Shown here: positions 11,182 through 23,671 of the stretch, one piece after another | Layout of the letters: each line of letters begins with the position of its first letter | Position numbering within the stretch: position 1 is the first letter of the stretch | NCBI RefSeq assembly: GCF_000208745.1 | Contig: NC_030852.1 | Location: 1,148,970 to 1,212,969, forward strand | Direction of reading: 5' to 3' | Length of the DNA: 64,000 nt | From: Theobroma cacao | Lineage: Eukaryota > Streptophyta > Magnoliopsida > Malvales > Malvaceae | Notes under the pieces: model-generated | What the model was told of the DNA's origin: nothing | Database searches by the model: none | The model's input: the letters and a program-made list of their open reading frames with translations, nothing else | Made by a program: the position numbers and the translations under genes

Positions 11182-12890
11182 GCCTATATTTCTTTCTTGC
11201 TTTATGCTTTATTTTTTCAATTAATTTTAATTTTTTTATTATTTCTGATTTATTAAGGTGTTCTGTGGAACTAGCTAGCTTCTCCCAATAGATGTCTAGT
11301 GAAAACCATTTCAATACTTGGGTTTGTCATTTTCATGTGTGCATGATAAAAGGGAGCAGTTAATGGCATTGATTAACACTAGTAGAGAGCAAAGAGTACA
11401 TCCATTAATTTGTTCCTGGAAGCCTTCTAAGATATTTGCAGCCTCACATTCTACAACGCATTTAATATTTTCTAGAAGTTCTGCAAATGCTACCAAGGAG
11501 ATATCAACAATTGAGCAAAAAAAAAAAAAGATATCAACAACCTAGTAGACTATACCTTTAACTCATTAGGTTTAGTAAAACAATTCATTGCTAGCTCGAT
11601 GTCTACTAAATGGAAAACTGCCTCCTTGAACAATAGTTGAAGAAGGATACTCTTTCCATTTAGAGGACGTGGAGCTAGAAATGGATTGTTAGAGTTAGCT
11701 TTACCGCGGTTTTGAAATGACAAAATTTATTAATCTAAATATGCTTTGAAAATCCTTGAAAATGTTTTTTAAGTTTGAAGAAAATCCACAAGAGTTTTGA
11801 AGTTGATCTTGCAAAGAAAAATGCTTTTGAGCAAACTCAAACTCAAAGTATCAGTCTCAAAAATCGACCATTAGTAAATGAAGAATCGATACTCATTATA
11901 CAAAAAGCAAAATTCTTTACTTCTCTACAAGCAGAATTGATTTTATGAAAATGACATATTAGTTATTGAAAGACAAGCTACTAGAATAGGAAAGAATCGA
12001 TAACTCAGAAAGCAAGAATCAATTCTAGAAGAAAATTTAATTTGTTTAAATTTTGATCTAATATATATTTGTATATGTGAATATAACCATTTAAGCCATT
12101 ACATAAAATTAATTTATATTAACCATCAGGAAAATTTTTGAAGTACAAAAAGTGAATTTAAGTAATCGAATCATAACATGAATATAAATATATATTATTT
12201 AGGAAAGATGGATTCAATCTCGTACTTTAAGTAGAAGGATCATACACCCACCACTAAACCAATGCTTAAGTGAAAACATGAATTTAAACTATATTGATTA
12301 GGCAAACAGACCAATATGTAAAAAAATGAAGAATAAAATATAAATTATTATTTCTATTCAAAATCAAAATAGTATTAACACGTTATACACAATAATATAA
12401 TAAAAATATCTCAATTAATTAAACACAGAACATCAAACTGAAAAGTAAAAAACTAAAAATCAGAGATAAACTTCATGTTGAAAAAATTCAAAAAAGAGAA
12501 CACTTTAAAACAAACTTACCAAATCAAACCTGTAAATATATTATCAAAAGGCACCTAAAAGAACAAAGTAATAATAAAACCACATTATTACAAAAAAAAA
12601 AAAAATCAATCGACCATAAAAGTTAAAGTACAGCAGTAAAATCAATAATGTTTCCTAACTTATGGCTTGTACCATATTCTGAACAGCAAGGCACCACATT
12701 TCCAATGATCAAATAATTTCTACAAAGAACAACAAAAGAATAAAGAGGAAAAACAAAGCATTTATTATGGAATGGTAGTAACCATGCTGGGAAGGACAGA
12801 AAACAAAAGTAAAAAACTTGTAATGAGCATTCAGATTGTTTCATGTGAGATTCACAACTCGGATGATAAGCCACAATTTCTGGTATCTCG
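11182..12890. repeat. Right copy of the 1.7-kb direct duplication
   Basis: Partner of 7890-9600. A 75-codon plus-strand frame at 11318-11545 and a minus-strand frame at 11311-11496 survive here but not equally in the left copy, so neither is convincing as a gene. The similarity stops at about 12890, after the GGTATCTCGA block. Confidence 0.75.
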
Positions 12891-13096
12891 AATGCATGTG
12901 CCAAGTTAGTTTTTTAAAAGTAAGAATGAAATCATACTTCCAGTTAAGGAAAACAATTTTTTTCGCTGTGCTTTCCTGGTTGAAAAACTGAGATCAATTT
13001 TCACGGTCCCCCCATTTCAGTTAGCAGCCCAAGAGGACCTGTCAATATAAATTTTGCACTTGGAACGGCGCACGACTACTCACCGCCCTAACCCTT

Positions 13097-13252
13097 TGTT
13101 GAGAATAATAATTATTCTTGGCAATCTCAACCGCAGCTGCAGCAGCAAGAAGATCATCAACAAAACTACCAGCAGCAGCTGCCAAATGAAGAACAGGAAA
13201 GTGAGTTTTCCTTCGACAGTGTCACGACTGATGATTTTCTTCTTACATCTTG
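13097..13252 (+). pseudogene. Possible remnant of a Gln-rich C-terminal exon
   Basis: Read from an AG at about 13102, the plus strand is open for some 50 codons. It gives an Asn/Gln-rich stretch, then an acidic segment ending with residues SVTTDDFLLTSCFP before a stop at 13252. The composition resembles an activation tail of a plant transcription factor, but no DNA-binding domain is nearby and I do not recognise the family. It may be a captured gene fragment or chance. Confidence 0.2.
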
Positions 13253-13386
13253 TTTTCCCTAGATCAGGTCCTGAGATCCCACAAGGGCTTGCCATGGATG
13301 ATATGTATTACCTTGCATGAAGTTTGGCTTAGCATGTTTTAATTAGCATCCCTAATTCCTTTATTAAAAAATTAAAAATTCTGATT

Positions 13387-13400
13387 ACTTGGGAGAAAGT
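13387..13400. repeat. Left target site duplication of the LINE at 13401
   Basis: ACTTGGGAGAAAGT, repeated exactly at 15288-15301 after the poly(A) tail. Confidence 0.9.
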
Positions 13401-15287
13401 GGTATGTAAGCCAAAACGATTTGGAGGGTTAGGAATCACCAACCTATCTTATAAAAACCTTACTTTACTAGCAAAGTGGTGGTGGCGTTATGGGACGGAC
13501 AAAGATGCATTGTGGAGAAGACTGATAATGGAAAAATATGGTGCAGGACAGCCCCACTGGATACCCTCATCATCCAGCACAGCGAGAATGTCTTCGATAT
13601 GGAGGAGTATTGTCCAACTTCCTTCTATTGAAGGGATGCAAAATCTGGTTGGTTTTCATGCCTATCGTTGGATTGTAGGTAATGGTGAGACTATTTGCTT
13701 CTGGTTTGATAAATGGATTGACGACATTCCCCTTGCATCTAAATTCCCTAGACTCTTCTCTTTGGCTGTTGACAAAGACATGAGAGTCCTTGACGCTTGT
13801 CAGAATGGATTATGGTCAATCAACTTTAGGCGCGAGTTGTATAGCTGGGAGAAAGAGGACTTGGACCGGATTTTAAACTCTCTTTCCTCTGTTTCGCTTG
13901 TGCCTTTGAGAGATGATAAGCTGGTCTGGACGCATGATTTTAAAGGCTCTTTTTGAGTCAAAACTCTTTGCTCTCTTTTGGATTCCATAGGTGACTCCAA
14001 CACAGTCTGGTTTCACTCCATTTGGAAATTGGTTCTTCCCCCAAAGATCCAATGCTTCCTATGGTTGGCGATCCTCAACTCTATCCCTACGAAAGTCTTC
14101 CTCTCTTTACGTGGAGTCCATTTCTCCCCCGACCAGCGTCGTTGTGTGTGGTGTGGCCAAGTTGAGGAGTGTTGTTCGCACATCCTTCTCACCTGCCCGT
14201 TCAGTTAGAGAGTTTGGGGATATGTTCTTAAATGGTGGGGGATCTCTTGGTGTTCTCTGTGTTCTTTATCCTCTTTTATGCAAGCTTGGGAAGGTTACCC
14301 TTTTAGGGGAAATATCTATAAGAGATGGTTGATTGTTTGTGTTGCTTCATTGTGGTCTCTTTGGCTAGCGCGAAAGAGATAGTCTTTAACTCTAAGGTAT
14401 GGAATGGCCTCCAAATTTTTTTCCTCATCAAATTACACTCAATGTTCTAGATACGAGCTTCTGAAGGTGTCGATGCCATTGATGATTTGGAATGGTGGAC
14501 TGACCCATGTCTATCTTCGAAGAGGAAAGCACCCCATCACCACCATGTGGGCACTTCATGGTCTCCACCCCCCACTGGTGAATTCAAATTTAATGTCGAT
14601 GGCTCAGCTAAAGGCAAGCCAGGACCTGCTGGTTGTGATGCCATCCTTTGAGATTCTGATGGTCATGTTGTTGGCCTTTTCTTTTGCCCTATTGGCTTAC
14701 ATGACTCCAACTTTGCAGAGCTTATGGCCATTCTTAAGGCTCTTAAATTCTTTGCTGGTACTCCTTATGCATCATCTCCCTTAATCATTAAATCAAATTC
14801 ATGCATTGCTCTCTCGTGGGTTAACTCAGTTGAAAAATGACCGAGGGACAAATGGAGTATTTTTAACGAATTAGACTCTCTTCGCGTTACGCTAGGTACG
14901 GTTTCTATTAAGCATATCTTCAGAGAAGGAAATGGTTTTGCTGATTTTTTGGCAAAGTATGGTGTCAATAATAACACATCATTTTCTACCTGGTGGTGAC
15001 CTCAATGGTCTCTTTGATTTTGACCTCTTTTGTTGTTTTTACTCTTTGATATTTGGATCACCACATCCTGTTTTTCTCACCAACGTTTGGCTGCTCTTTA
15101 CTATACTATCTTTTAGTTCATTTCATAGGCAGGGCTCTCCTCAAGTTTTTTCTTTTCTCTTTGATCTTTTGTAACAGAGAGGACCTCTCATCTGCTACCT
15201 GCAGCTGCTGTTCCTATGGCTGACAAGCCTTCTTTTGTACTTACTAATTAATTATAATGACTGGCTTAGCAAAAAAAAAAAACAAAA
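13401..15287 (+). mobile_element. 5'-truncated L1-type LINE: RT C-terminus, zinc-binding domain, RNase H, poly(A)
   Basis: The translation gives the post-RT segment typical of plant LINEs (VCKPKRFGGLGI, LAKWWWR, then FWFDKW). A zf-RVT domain follows at about 13990-14205 (FHSIWKLVLPPKIQCFLWL, paired Cys, HILLTCPF). An RNase H domain of the RVT_3 type starts near 14580 (KFNVDGSAKGKPGPAG, NFAELMAILKAL, FREGNGFADFLAK). Frameshifts and stops break the frame near 13956, 14208 and 14650. It ends in an A-rich tail at 15271-15287 and is bounded by perfect 14-bp TSDs, so it inserted by target-primed reverse transcription and was truncated on arrival. It is the same family as 60253-62233. Confidence 0.92.
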
Positions 15288-15301
15288 ACTTGGGAGAAAG
15301 T
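15288..15301. repeat. Right target site duplication of the LINE
   Basis: Exact repeat of 13387-13400, immediately after the A-rich tail. Confidence 0.9.
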
Positions 15302-16529
15302 CAATAAAAGTAACTGAAAGGTGTTCTTGAAGTGTTTTAGTCTTTTAGAATTGTCATAATGGAGAAATGGAAATAAGATGTTCTCTTTTCCCTCTTCTTC
15401 TGCTCCAATGAGATGTTCTATTTTCAATATTCCATTTTTTATTCTTTTATTATTTCATACTAAAAATAAAATTAAATAGACAGATAAGGTCAGATTAGTT
15501 CCTTCTAATTTTCTCTTTTTTTTCTTATTTCTTTAGATATATATATATATATATGAATACTTTAAAAAAACTATAATTTGAGACATTTTCATATTATATG
15601 TTTATTAAAAATATCGCTTGTAATATATGATTGAATTATCATTTTTAAAAAATATTAGGTGATTTAATTTTTAAAAGTTAAATATCTTACAAAAGCTAAT
15701 TGTTCAATCTATCTGCATTAGTCGTTTTGTCAAATTATTTCTTTCTTTTTTCGTAAAGATAAAAAAGTTAAAAAAAATTTTCCTTCTTTTCCCTAGATGA
15801 AGGACTTAGAAAGTAGTTATATTTTTAAAAGCACATTTTTAAAAACCATTGAATTATTATTTCAATAATTTATGTAACATTTTTAGAATTATTTATCATT
15901 TTACCCCAACAAGTGTCTGTAAAGTTTTTTGTTGCATGCATATTAAATATAATTAATGCATATTAATTATTTTTGGTGTTGTTTTTAATTTATATTTTCA
16001 AATATTATTCTATTAAGATGTTGTTTTTCTTCTTTAAATTCAAAGAAAAGTAAAGACAAGCAGCCAACAGTTGAAGTAATGAATCAGACAAGTATAGAAA
16101 GAAATGAAAGCGAGAAAGATGCAAAACAGCAATTTTTTCAGCACGAGATAAGAACTAATTTTGAGCAAATCCGAATTTGTGTGTGCGTTGGAGAATTTTG
16201 AAAATGCAAGCTTCAATGTATTGGTGTTAATTATGAGACTCGGAATTTGTGTGTGTGTTTTATTTTTATTTATGATTTTTTGAATTTATTCAAAATTTAT
16301 TTATGACATGTATGTCTATTTAGTTTCAAGAGACTATTATTATTATTATTTTAAGACATGTTAATAAATAGATATATTTGAAACAAATTCAAAAACTTAC
16401 ATATAAAATAATCAAATTATTGAAGATATAAATAGAAATGAACACAAACTGATGGTGCTATTTGCTCAGAGACTTTACTATTCTTCAAAGACAAAGTTGA
16501 GGAATTATAAAAGAGAGAGAGAAAGAGAG
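15302..16529 (-). other. Gene-free 3' flank of the dead ankyrin paralogue
   Basis: From about 15400 this AT-rich stretch parallels 31480-32329, intron 6 of the intact ankyrin-PGG gene. Shared landmarks are the AGATAAGGTCA region, ATATTATATGTTTATTAAAA, CCCCAACAAGTGTC and TTGTTGCATGCATATTAAAT. It is therefore the same intron in a paralogue. The PGG exon that should follow to the left is missing; the LINE at 13401 lies there instead. Confidence 0.7.
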
Positions 16530-17480
16530 ATGCTGACCTTGAACCATTGTAGTTCTCTTTGCATTTGCAAAGCTGGTCCTGAGATTTGTTGAAGCTTAAC
16601 CTGAGATTAGGGTGATAGTTGGCCTGCCAAATGTAACACGTTATTGCCATTCCTATCAGCGTAAGGAAGAAAAAGATACTTGGTAGTATCAAGCCCATAT
16701 ACGAGGCCAAACACTTTTGCTTGTCGATTTGCAACTGCAATATGGAATATGCTTCTTCGCTTCTCGTCCGAAATCATCAATAAATCTATATTAGGTTTGA
16801 TGGCTTCGACTAGAGTTGTCAATATGAGCTGACCAGGTTTAACCCAACCTAAGCCCTTGTGGGTTGAGAAAATATAGACCGAGTCGGGTCAGTCTATTTT
16901 TTATATAAGTCATCAAAACCTTAACCCAGCCCACCCTTTGTTAGCCCAAGGGTTGGGTTGGGTCAGCACATTTTTTATTTTTTTTTAAATTATTTTTATA
17001 ATTTTATAATAAAATTATTTTATGATTTAATTTATAAATTAAAATTATTAATTTGATAAGTAAAGATTAAACACATTAAAATATATAAAATAAACAATAT
17101 TATTGGTAATTAAATTATTAATCTTATATAATTAAATATATAAAATTATTAAATTAATTAAAATTATTTATTTTTTTGGCTCACAGGGTTGGCCTGCCCC
17201 AGCCCACCCCAACCTATTGATTTGGTGGGCTGGCCCATTTAGGCTCGGTTCAAATATGGGCCTAAAATTTTAAGCTCAATCCACCCCATATTTGATAAAA
17301 AAAAATAGGTTGGCCCAATGGGTCAGGCCCATTTTGATAGGTATAGCTTCGACAATAACTCCATCGCACCCCGCTGAGTAGCGTTGAACATTGCTTGACG
17401 CACTGAACTTTGATAAAATTGTGCAACATTAGAAGCAGCTATCGTCTTAGACATCAAAAGCAGAAGCTCATGGGCATAGA
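16530..17480 (-). pseudogene. Exon 6 remnant of an ankyrin-PGG paralogue, split by a hAT MITE
   Basis: The minus strand encodes the ankyrin-like linker exon also seen at 32330-32757. One part (17354-17478) gives YAHELLLLMSKT and the following helix. The other (16530-16810) gives IDLLMISDEKRRSIFHIAVA, the YGLDTTKY segment, NVLHLAGQLSP and the QRELQWFK end, with the GT donor at 16530 preserved. The two parts are separated by a 535-bp MITE. The right edge of similarity falls in the exon at about 17478, where an LTR-type sequence begins. The remaining exons, except exon 1 at 23336-23657, are missing, so this copy is dead. Confidence 0.88.
16811..17345. mobile_element. hAT-type MITE, 535 bp, 8-bp TSD
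   Basis: It is flanked by perfect 8-bp repeats GCTTCGAC at 16803-16810 and 17346-17353, the TSD length of hAT elements. Its ends are imperfect inverted repeats: TAGAGTTGTCAATATGAG on the left against TATACCTATCAAAATGGG from the right. Inside the ends are GGGTTGGGTT/GGCCC-rich blocks in inverted order around an AT-rich core, with no ORF. It inserted in the coding sequence of the ankyrin exon. Confidence 0.92.
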
Positions 17481-18756
17481 TTGTAACACCTTGTAACCCC
17501 ATATAGTCGTCGACATAACCGTATCGATAAGACGAAGGGACAAAGTGAGATATTTTAGGTCTCTACGAGATAAGTGGAGAATTTTAAAATAAAATAATAT
17601 TTTATGAATAAAATAATATTAAAATATTAATATTTTATATGTTATTGGAATTAGTCATGTAAGAGGATTATGTGACTAATCTAAGTGGGGAAGAAGAAAT
17701 AAGAAGAAATTTTGAAGAAAAGCGATGTTAGTTGTGCCTGCGTGTTTTTATTAAATCGAGTTAGTGCGGGTAAGTAAATATTTAAATATTATAGTGATAC
17801 CGCGTTGAAGTGCAACTTCGATATTTTGATTGTACACGTGTAGAGGAAGAAAGATAGATAGAAATTGAAATTTAAAACGTGTCGAAAGGGTCAAATTGTA
17901 AGAAAGGAAAGTTTGAGGATTTATATATAAATTTTAATATTTGAAGAGAATAAAATAAAATAAATAATAGAATAATAAGAAAATAAAAAGAATAGGGAGG
18001 TGGCGGATGGGAACGAAGAAAAGTCAAGTAAGAAGTAAAATAAGATAAAGATGAGAGAAAAAGATAAGTAAGAAAATAAAAAAAAAGTTAAAAGGTGATA
18101 AAATGGGCAACCGCCCATGTGGAAATAAGAGAGTCATATATTGTTTTATTTTTTAAGTTATGGGAGGTAGGGTCCGACCAAGTGGAAAATGCAAGAGAGA
18201 GAGAGAAAAAAAAGGGAGAGTGAGAGCTTGGTTTTTGTGCCGATTAAGGGATATAGAGAGGGGGCTTTGAGCTACTGGTTTGAGTGAGTGAAAGAGGATT
18301 TTGGTTTAAGTTTTCAAAAGGGGAAATTCAGTTTCTGAGTCACCAGTTGGGAGAAACAGAGAAGAGAGGAAGCCATTTATGGAGAGAAGAAGAAAGGGAA
18401 CGACAGTTGGAGAAAGGAAGAACGGAAAAGAGAAGGGAGAGCAATGAGAGCATAAAGGGTGGAAGAAAGAAAGAAAAAAAAAGTAAAGAGAAAAGACAAA
18501 AGAAAAACATGGAAAGGTGAATGATTTTAGCAATCCATTATGTGAGAGAAAAACAAGGAAGAAAAAAAATGCAAAGGTAAAGGAAGTGAGCGGTGGGGGA
18601 ATGACGAACGAAATAACGAGTAATTGAAAAGTAGAAATAGCGACATAATATCTCATTATTGTGAGGTGAGTAGGGGTGTCTATTTTAAAATTTTCATAAT
18701 TATACATCTATATTTATGCATGGTTTACCTTACACGCAAAATTTTGGATAGCATGA

Positions 18757-21712
18757 TGTCACGACCCGGTACTCCCCTCGAGCACGTGACAACAGTCACG
18801 GTACCCCAATAGACACTCATTTTCTAGAATGCCAATCGAGACCCCGCAAGGCTTAATATCAGTATCTCAATTCTCTCGTGAGTAACCGTTGCCGAAAATC
18901 ATGTTTTAGAAGATTTTAAGCTATTTCCAACTCAAAACAAATGAAATAATAATTTTCGTCTCACAGGGATATTTTAGTCATTTTTCCCCAAAAATTTTGA
19001 AATCGGCTAAAATGTAATATACGAGTACAAAATATATAATTCATAATCAAAAGTGAGTTTTAAAGTCTAAAATCTTCATTTAAAACGAAATTTCAATTAT
19101 TTGGATATAAAAAAATAAAAGAAATGTTAAGTAAAATATTATATTTTCTTATAAAACAATATTTATAGAGTTATACGTAAATAATTTTTGCAGCATAAAA
19201 GCTAAATAAATTCATACATATTGTAATACAGTAAGTCAGAGTATGTAATTTAATTTATAATAACAAGAGGGCCCCCGAATAAACAAAAGTAAAGAAGATT
19301 GTGAACCTACAATTTGGAAAATGCAGATCTAATGGTAGTCCTCGATGAGATCAGTTATCTACAGTCTATACTGAACCTGAAATAGATGGAAAGGAGGGTG
19401 ATGAGATTATAAAATCTCAATGAGTAAACAGACATCATCATCAACATCTAAAGTTGAGTACATGGAGACAATAAAGTAAATCATCATAAACTGGGTCACA
19501 GTATTAGAACACATTTCATTCAAAATACGTAAAGATGCTTATGAATCTCATAAAAACTAAGCTTGTGCCATAAATCCATTCTCAGGGACACATTGGCCGA
19601 GGCATCCTACCAAAATCGCCAAGGCTGTTAAAAATTCACATTTCGCATAAATCATGTTTTTATTTTAAAAACATAGTCGTTCCTTGGCGTTGGTTGAGTT
19701 CCTCCTCACGTGGTGGTTTGACGTGAAGTGAACCCTAAGCTTTACCCCAGGAGATACCTTACGCGCCTCTCCGTTTGAGTTAAGAATATAATGGGGTTTA
19801 CTATGCCCCTCTAAGAGGCTGGTCCACAGAAATCCCCAACTGTAGTGATTAATTAATATATAATCCACCATATAATAAAATTTTGATGACATGACAGGGC
19901 TAATGAAATACTACCCAGCCTACAAGGGTAAAATGAAACAATTCATACAATCATAAAACACAGCGCAACCAGTCATGCCAACACAATAACAATATAACAT
20001 AAGTCATCAATTTAAACAATCAAATTGTCACAATTAACAGTCTCCGTGTACTCTATTTTTTTCAAAATCATTATTAGTTTCAAAACAATTTATAATTTAA
20101 TTTCATTGGAACACCTTTATTCATAAAACATGAAAATTTACCTTTTAAATCCATTTTTCCATAGAATTCACGAAATCATCTAAAAACCACCCTAGATAAT
20201 TAAAATGACATTAAGTTTACTCACAATGTCTAAAATGCAGACTTTTGAAGTACTCTGTCTACTGGTCCTCGGATGCAATTTCCTTGCCTTTATCAGAGGA
20301 CTCACCACCTTGACACAATACAAAATTGAGAAATTCACCACATTGATACTAAATTGAAATTAAACTAATTTAGGCTACTAATGCATGATATGGAATGCAA
20401 AAATGTCCGAATAGCCGTTTAAATACGGTATTTGATCTAATTCGCACTATTCTCGGTCTAATCGGCTAAAATCTTCAATTTAACTCCAAATCGATTCTTT
20501 TCACTTTCTACACTCCAATTATACCTAAATTACCTCAGTGAATGTGAATGAGATTCAATTTATCGGTCCCGGGTCAATAATTACACATGTCTTTATGTTG
20601 AGCAAAAATTCGTATTTTCACACTAAAATTTTCCATTTAATTTCTAGCCTCACCAAACATCAAATATCACCAAAATATCATGAAATATCATCAAATTCAG
20701 CCGCAATATTCTCCCTAGGAAATTCGGCCAATGATGGTAATGGGGAAAAATGAATTTTTTTCTTGTTGTTTTGTTTCTAAATATGCTAAACTAACTTAAA
20801 ACACTAACATAACTTAAAATCAAATCAATCTAACTTCATTCTCTCTCCATATCCATTTGGGCAGCCATGAATTCACCATGAAAACATGAAATCTAACCAT
20901 GGAAAATAAGGAGAAAAGCATGGGAAAGATAGATCACAAGTCAAAATCAAGAAATTTTACCTTTGATTGCTTGATTCCTTGAAATCCCACACTTTTTCTT
21001 TAATTTTCCCACCTAGGTTTCTTGTTTTTCTTTTCCTCTCTTTGTTCTTGCTATGGCCAGCCACATGAAGAGAAAATAAGCTGATTTTTGCTGATTTTAA
21101 AGCTAAAAATAAATGGATATTAACTTGACACATGTCACCATCCCATTGGTCCATTTTTAATTTCTTAACTATTAAGCTTTCTCTCTCCACCACTTAAATT
21201 CCTTCAATTATCCATGATAATATTGGATAAAATCCATGTGCTGGACAAGTGTCCAATGTGTAAAATTACAAATTTACCCCTAAGGTAACAAAATTACCAT
21301 TTTACCCCTATGCTCCGAAAATACCGGGATTACAATTTTTTTCACTTATCAACCTCAAATTATACTCCAATGAGTCAAATGTGATCAATCTTGATCAAAA
21401 ACTTCTTCCAATATTCCAATTTTATCCTCAGGTGGCAAAATTACCATTTTACCCCTAGATAGTGAAAATTTTGATTTGACTCTGAATTAATCCTTGAACT
21501 CCGAATCACCATTTTAAGTCATTCATTGACTATAAAATTTTTAATTTCACTCTAAAATCTCTATTTGATCTAGTTCGAGGCTTAAATCAACTTTGTTGTT
21601 CCTCTAGGTACAATACCGATTTTTGAAAATTTTTCGGGACTCTCCTAGCATGCAAACATACTATCCATCACATGTATGTCATGACAAGTATTTTATAAGG
21701 TCGGGCTTTACA
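18757..21712 (-). mobile_element. Solo LTR of a Ty3/gypsy-type element, 2956 bp, TSD CATGA
   Basis: Plus-strand ends are TGTCACGACCCGG and GGTCGGGCTTTACA. Perfect 5-bp repeats CATGA lie at 18752-18756 and 21713-21717. There is no internal region, PBS or second LTR, so it is a solo LTR left by LTR-LTR recombination. Its lower 2.2 kb is homologous to the 5' LTR at 1997-4221; by that analogy its orientation is minus. It contains tracts of AAATTACCATTTTACCCCTA type repeated near 21270-21470. Open frames inside are short. Confidence 0.93.
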
Positions 21713-21841
21713 CATGAGCTGTTAATCTTGATAGGTAATTTTAAAATGGTTTTACAATGATTTATATATTGTTATTGTGGAAAGCATGGGTTGGTAGATA
21801 TACTAGGAAAATTTGTCGATGTCATGATATTTGAAATTGTT

Positions 21842-21845
<4 letters not shown>

Positions 21846-21873
<28 letters not shown>
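21846..21873. repeat. (TA)n microsatellite
   Basis: About 14 TA units within the LTR-type element. A second short tract is at 23127-23150. Confidence 0.9.
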
Positions 21874-21877
<4 letters not shown>

Positions 21878-23335
21878 TAAGCTATATATAAAAAGTATTT
21901 TAGAAACCGGGAAACAAGTCTTTCACATTATTTTGCATCAAAAATCTGTGCTTTGTATTTTTGTGTGATATGCATAGTTAAATGCATTTGCTAAATGATT
22001 TATATGTAAGCTTTCGAGAGCTGATTTTAGTTCGATTTTTATACAAGTATTTACACTAGGACAATTAATGTGAAAAACAATTTATCGGGTTATCAAACTT
22101 TGATTTCAAACAACTTAAGGAAAAAGGTTTCAAAAAACTTGATTTGGTTTTGAAAAAAAAATGTTTTTGACAAATCGAGAGTGTCGAGAGTAGGTCGAAT
22201 GTCACATCGATTAAGTGTGACCCTCTTGCACGAGTGAACTCTAACTAGAGAATTTTTGGGTCGCCAACGGGCTATGATATATGTGGCAAGGCCACGGGTT
22301 ATACATGTGGCTAGGCCGCAAGTGATATACGCAGTTGTGACCGCTTGATTCTCCAATGTCGACCAACATCGTTGAGACTGCCATGGCATGTGGGAATCCA
22401 GTGGAAGCGATGCTTCTAGATTATTAGTATGTGGAAGTGGGTCCATGTGTTGATATTATATTTGATACTCGAGAGCCTTGTGCATTTTTCGACGTGACTC
22501 TTTTGTCGGTGGAGAGTCAAGATTTCTCTGCAACTCCTTTTGTTTTTAACAAAAGCTTTTAAATTCTTACTTTATGATTACGAGATGGTTTATGTGGCTG
22601 ATCACGTTGATTTCGTTACATGCCACGCGTTTTGGGAGCATGCATACCTTTATATTATTATTCGTATTTTGACAGTAAGTCATATTTTCGATGATTTAAC
22701 ACTGAGTTGCTACATTTGTTTTCGACATCATTTTGCCAAATTAAATATTGCACTGTGATTTTACAGCATCATTTCTATAAGGTACAAACTTCCCTCTCAA
22801 TTAATTTTATTTTTGATAATCATGCATTTTAATATTCAAAATTATCTGTTGTTTGCATTTTCACATCTACGCCCTACTCACGGAGCCGATGATTACTGAA
22901 TCTGTGAGACTCACCCCCCTTTGTTTCTCCTTTTGCAAACAGGGATTAGCCTAGCATGTAATCATCAACGCGCATGGTCCACTGCGGATAGGTAAAGGCA
23001 TCTCCTAACATTTTATCCCAAGTCGCTTCGCTGTTAGAGGTTGTGTTGTAGCACCTTACTATTTAATGTGTAATAGATATTGGTTTTGATGAAAATGACA
23101 ACTTGGAAACTTTAGACTTCATTGTGTATATATATATATATATATATATTTATGACTACATTATTTAAAAATTGCTTTGTTTCATTATGTCTATGGTTCA
23201 AATCATGACATGAGAATATATGTGATTAAACATAAACTGGATTGGTAGTCGTGTATAGTGAGTTATCGAGAATGTCTATTAAGGCTTGTTCGAGACTTGA
23301 CGGAATCTCTCAGAGGTCTTGAAGGCCTCAGAGGT

Positions 23336-23657
23336 CGTGTATAGGCAATTGGCGCACTTGGGCTAAAGTGTTCCAAGCATCTTTAGCCGTAGTCATGTTT
23401 CTAATATGAGAAAGCATGATCGGATCACATGAAATTTGAATAGCATGCAAAGCACTGACATTCCTCTTTCTCCAAGCTTTGAAATCAGCACCATCACCTT
23501 CTTCCTGTTGAGGAGGTTCTGAGGTTTGTTCCACAACGTCCCACAGTTCTCTAACCCGCAAATAGTTTTTTATGCAAGCTCTCCAGTTTTCATAATTATC
23601 TTTTCCAGCAAGAACTTGAGCAACAAGGGCGCTCGAACAAATATTTTGGGCCTCCAT
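23336..23657 (-). pseudogene. Exon 1 remnant (gag-like DUF4219/UBN2 domain) of the dead ankyrin-PGG paralogue
   Basis: An ATG at 23657 opens about 105 codons closely similar to the first coding exon at 39496-40105 (shared KDNYENWRACIKNYL-type segment, LWDVVEQTSEP, SALHAIQISCDPIMLSHIRN, AKDAWNTLAQV). Similarity ends at codon ~106, just before the heptad minisatellite would start, where the LTR-type sequence begins. The upstream 3' splice site is weakened relative to the intact gene because the pyrimidine tract is missing. The domain is the same kind found in Ty1/copia gag. Confidence 0.88.
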
Positions 23658-23671
23658 CTACCTAATTTGAT

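Larger units (their letters stand above)
17482..23335 (+). mobile_element. Long LTR-type retroelement sequence interrupted by a nested solo LTR
   Basis: It begins TGTAACACCTTGTAACCCC exactly where ankyrin exon 6 similarity stops, and similarity to ankyrin exon 1 resumes at about 23336. After removal of the nested 18757-21712 copy, about 2.9 kb remains, with no coding frame and a region (22860-22990) like the R/U5 of plant gypsy LTRs (GTGAGACTCACCCCCCTTTG). I read it as a long LTR or LTR-rich non-autonomous element. The right boundary, the absence of a clear CA end and the absence of a TSD mean deletion accompanied or followed insertion. Confidence 0.55.

Noticed and set aside
9339..12904. Minus-strand 83- and 93-codon frames repeated in both 1.7-kb copies
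   Set aside because: They are shared only because the DNA is duplicated; no domain or codon conservation is apparent.
17921..18707. Phe/Ser-rich or Lys/Glu/Arg-rich frames on both strands
   Set aside because: Low-complexity purine/pyrimidine tracts inside the LTR-type element create long biased frames without domains.
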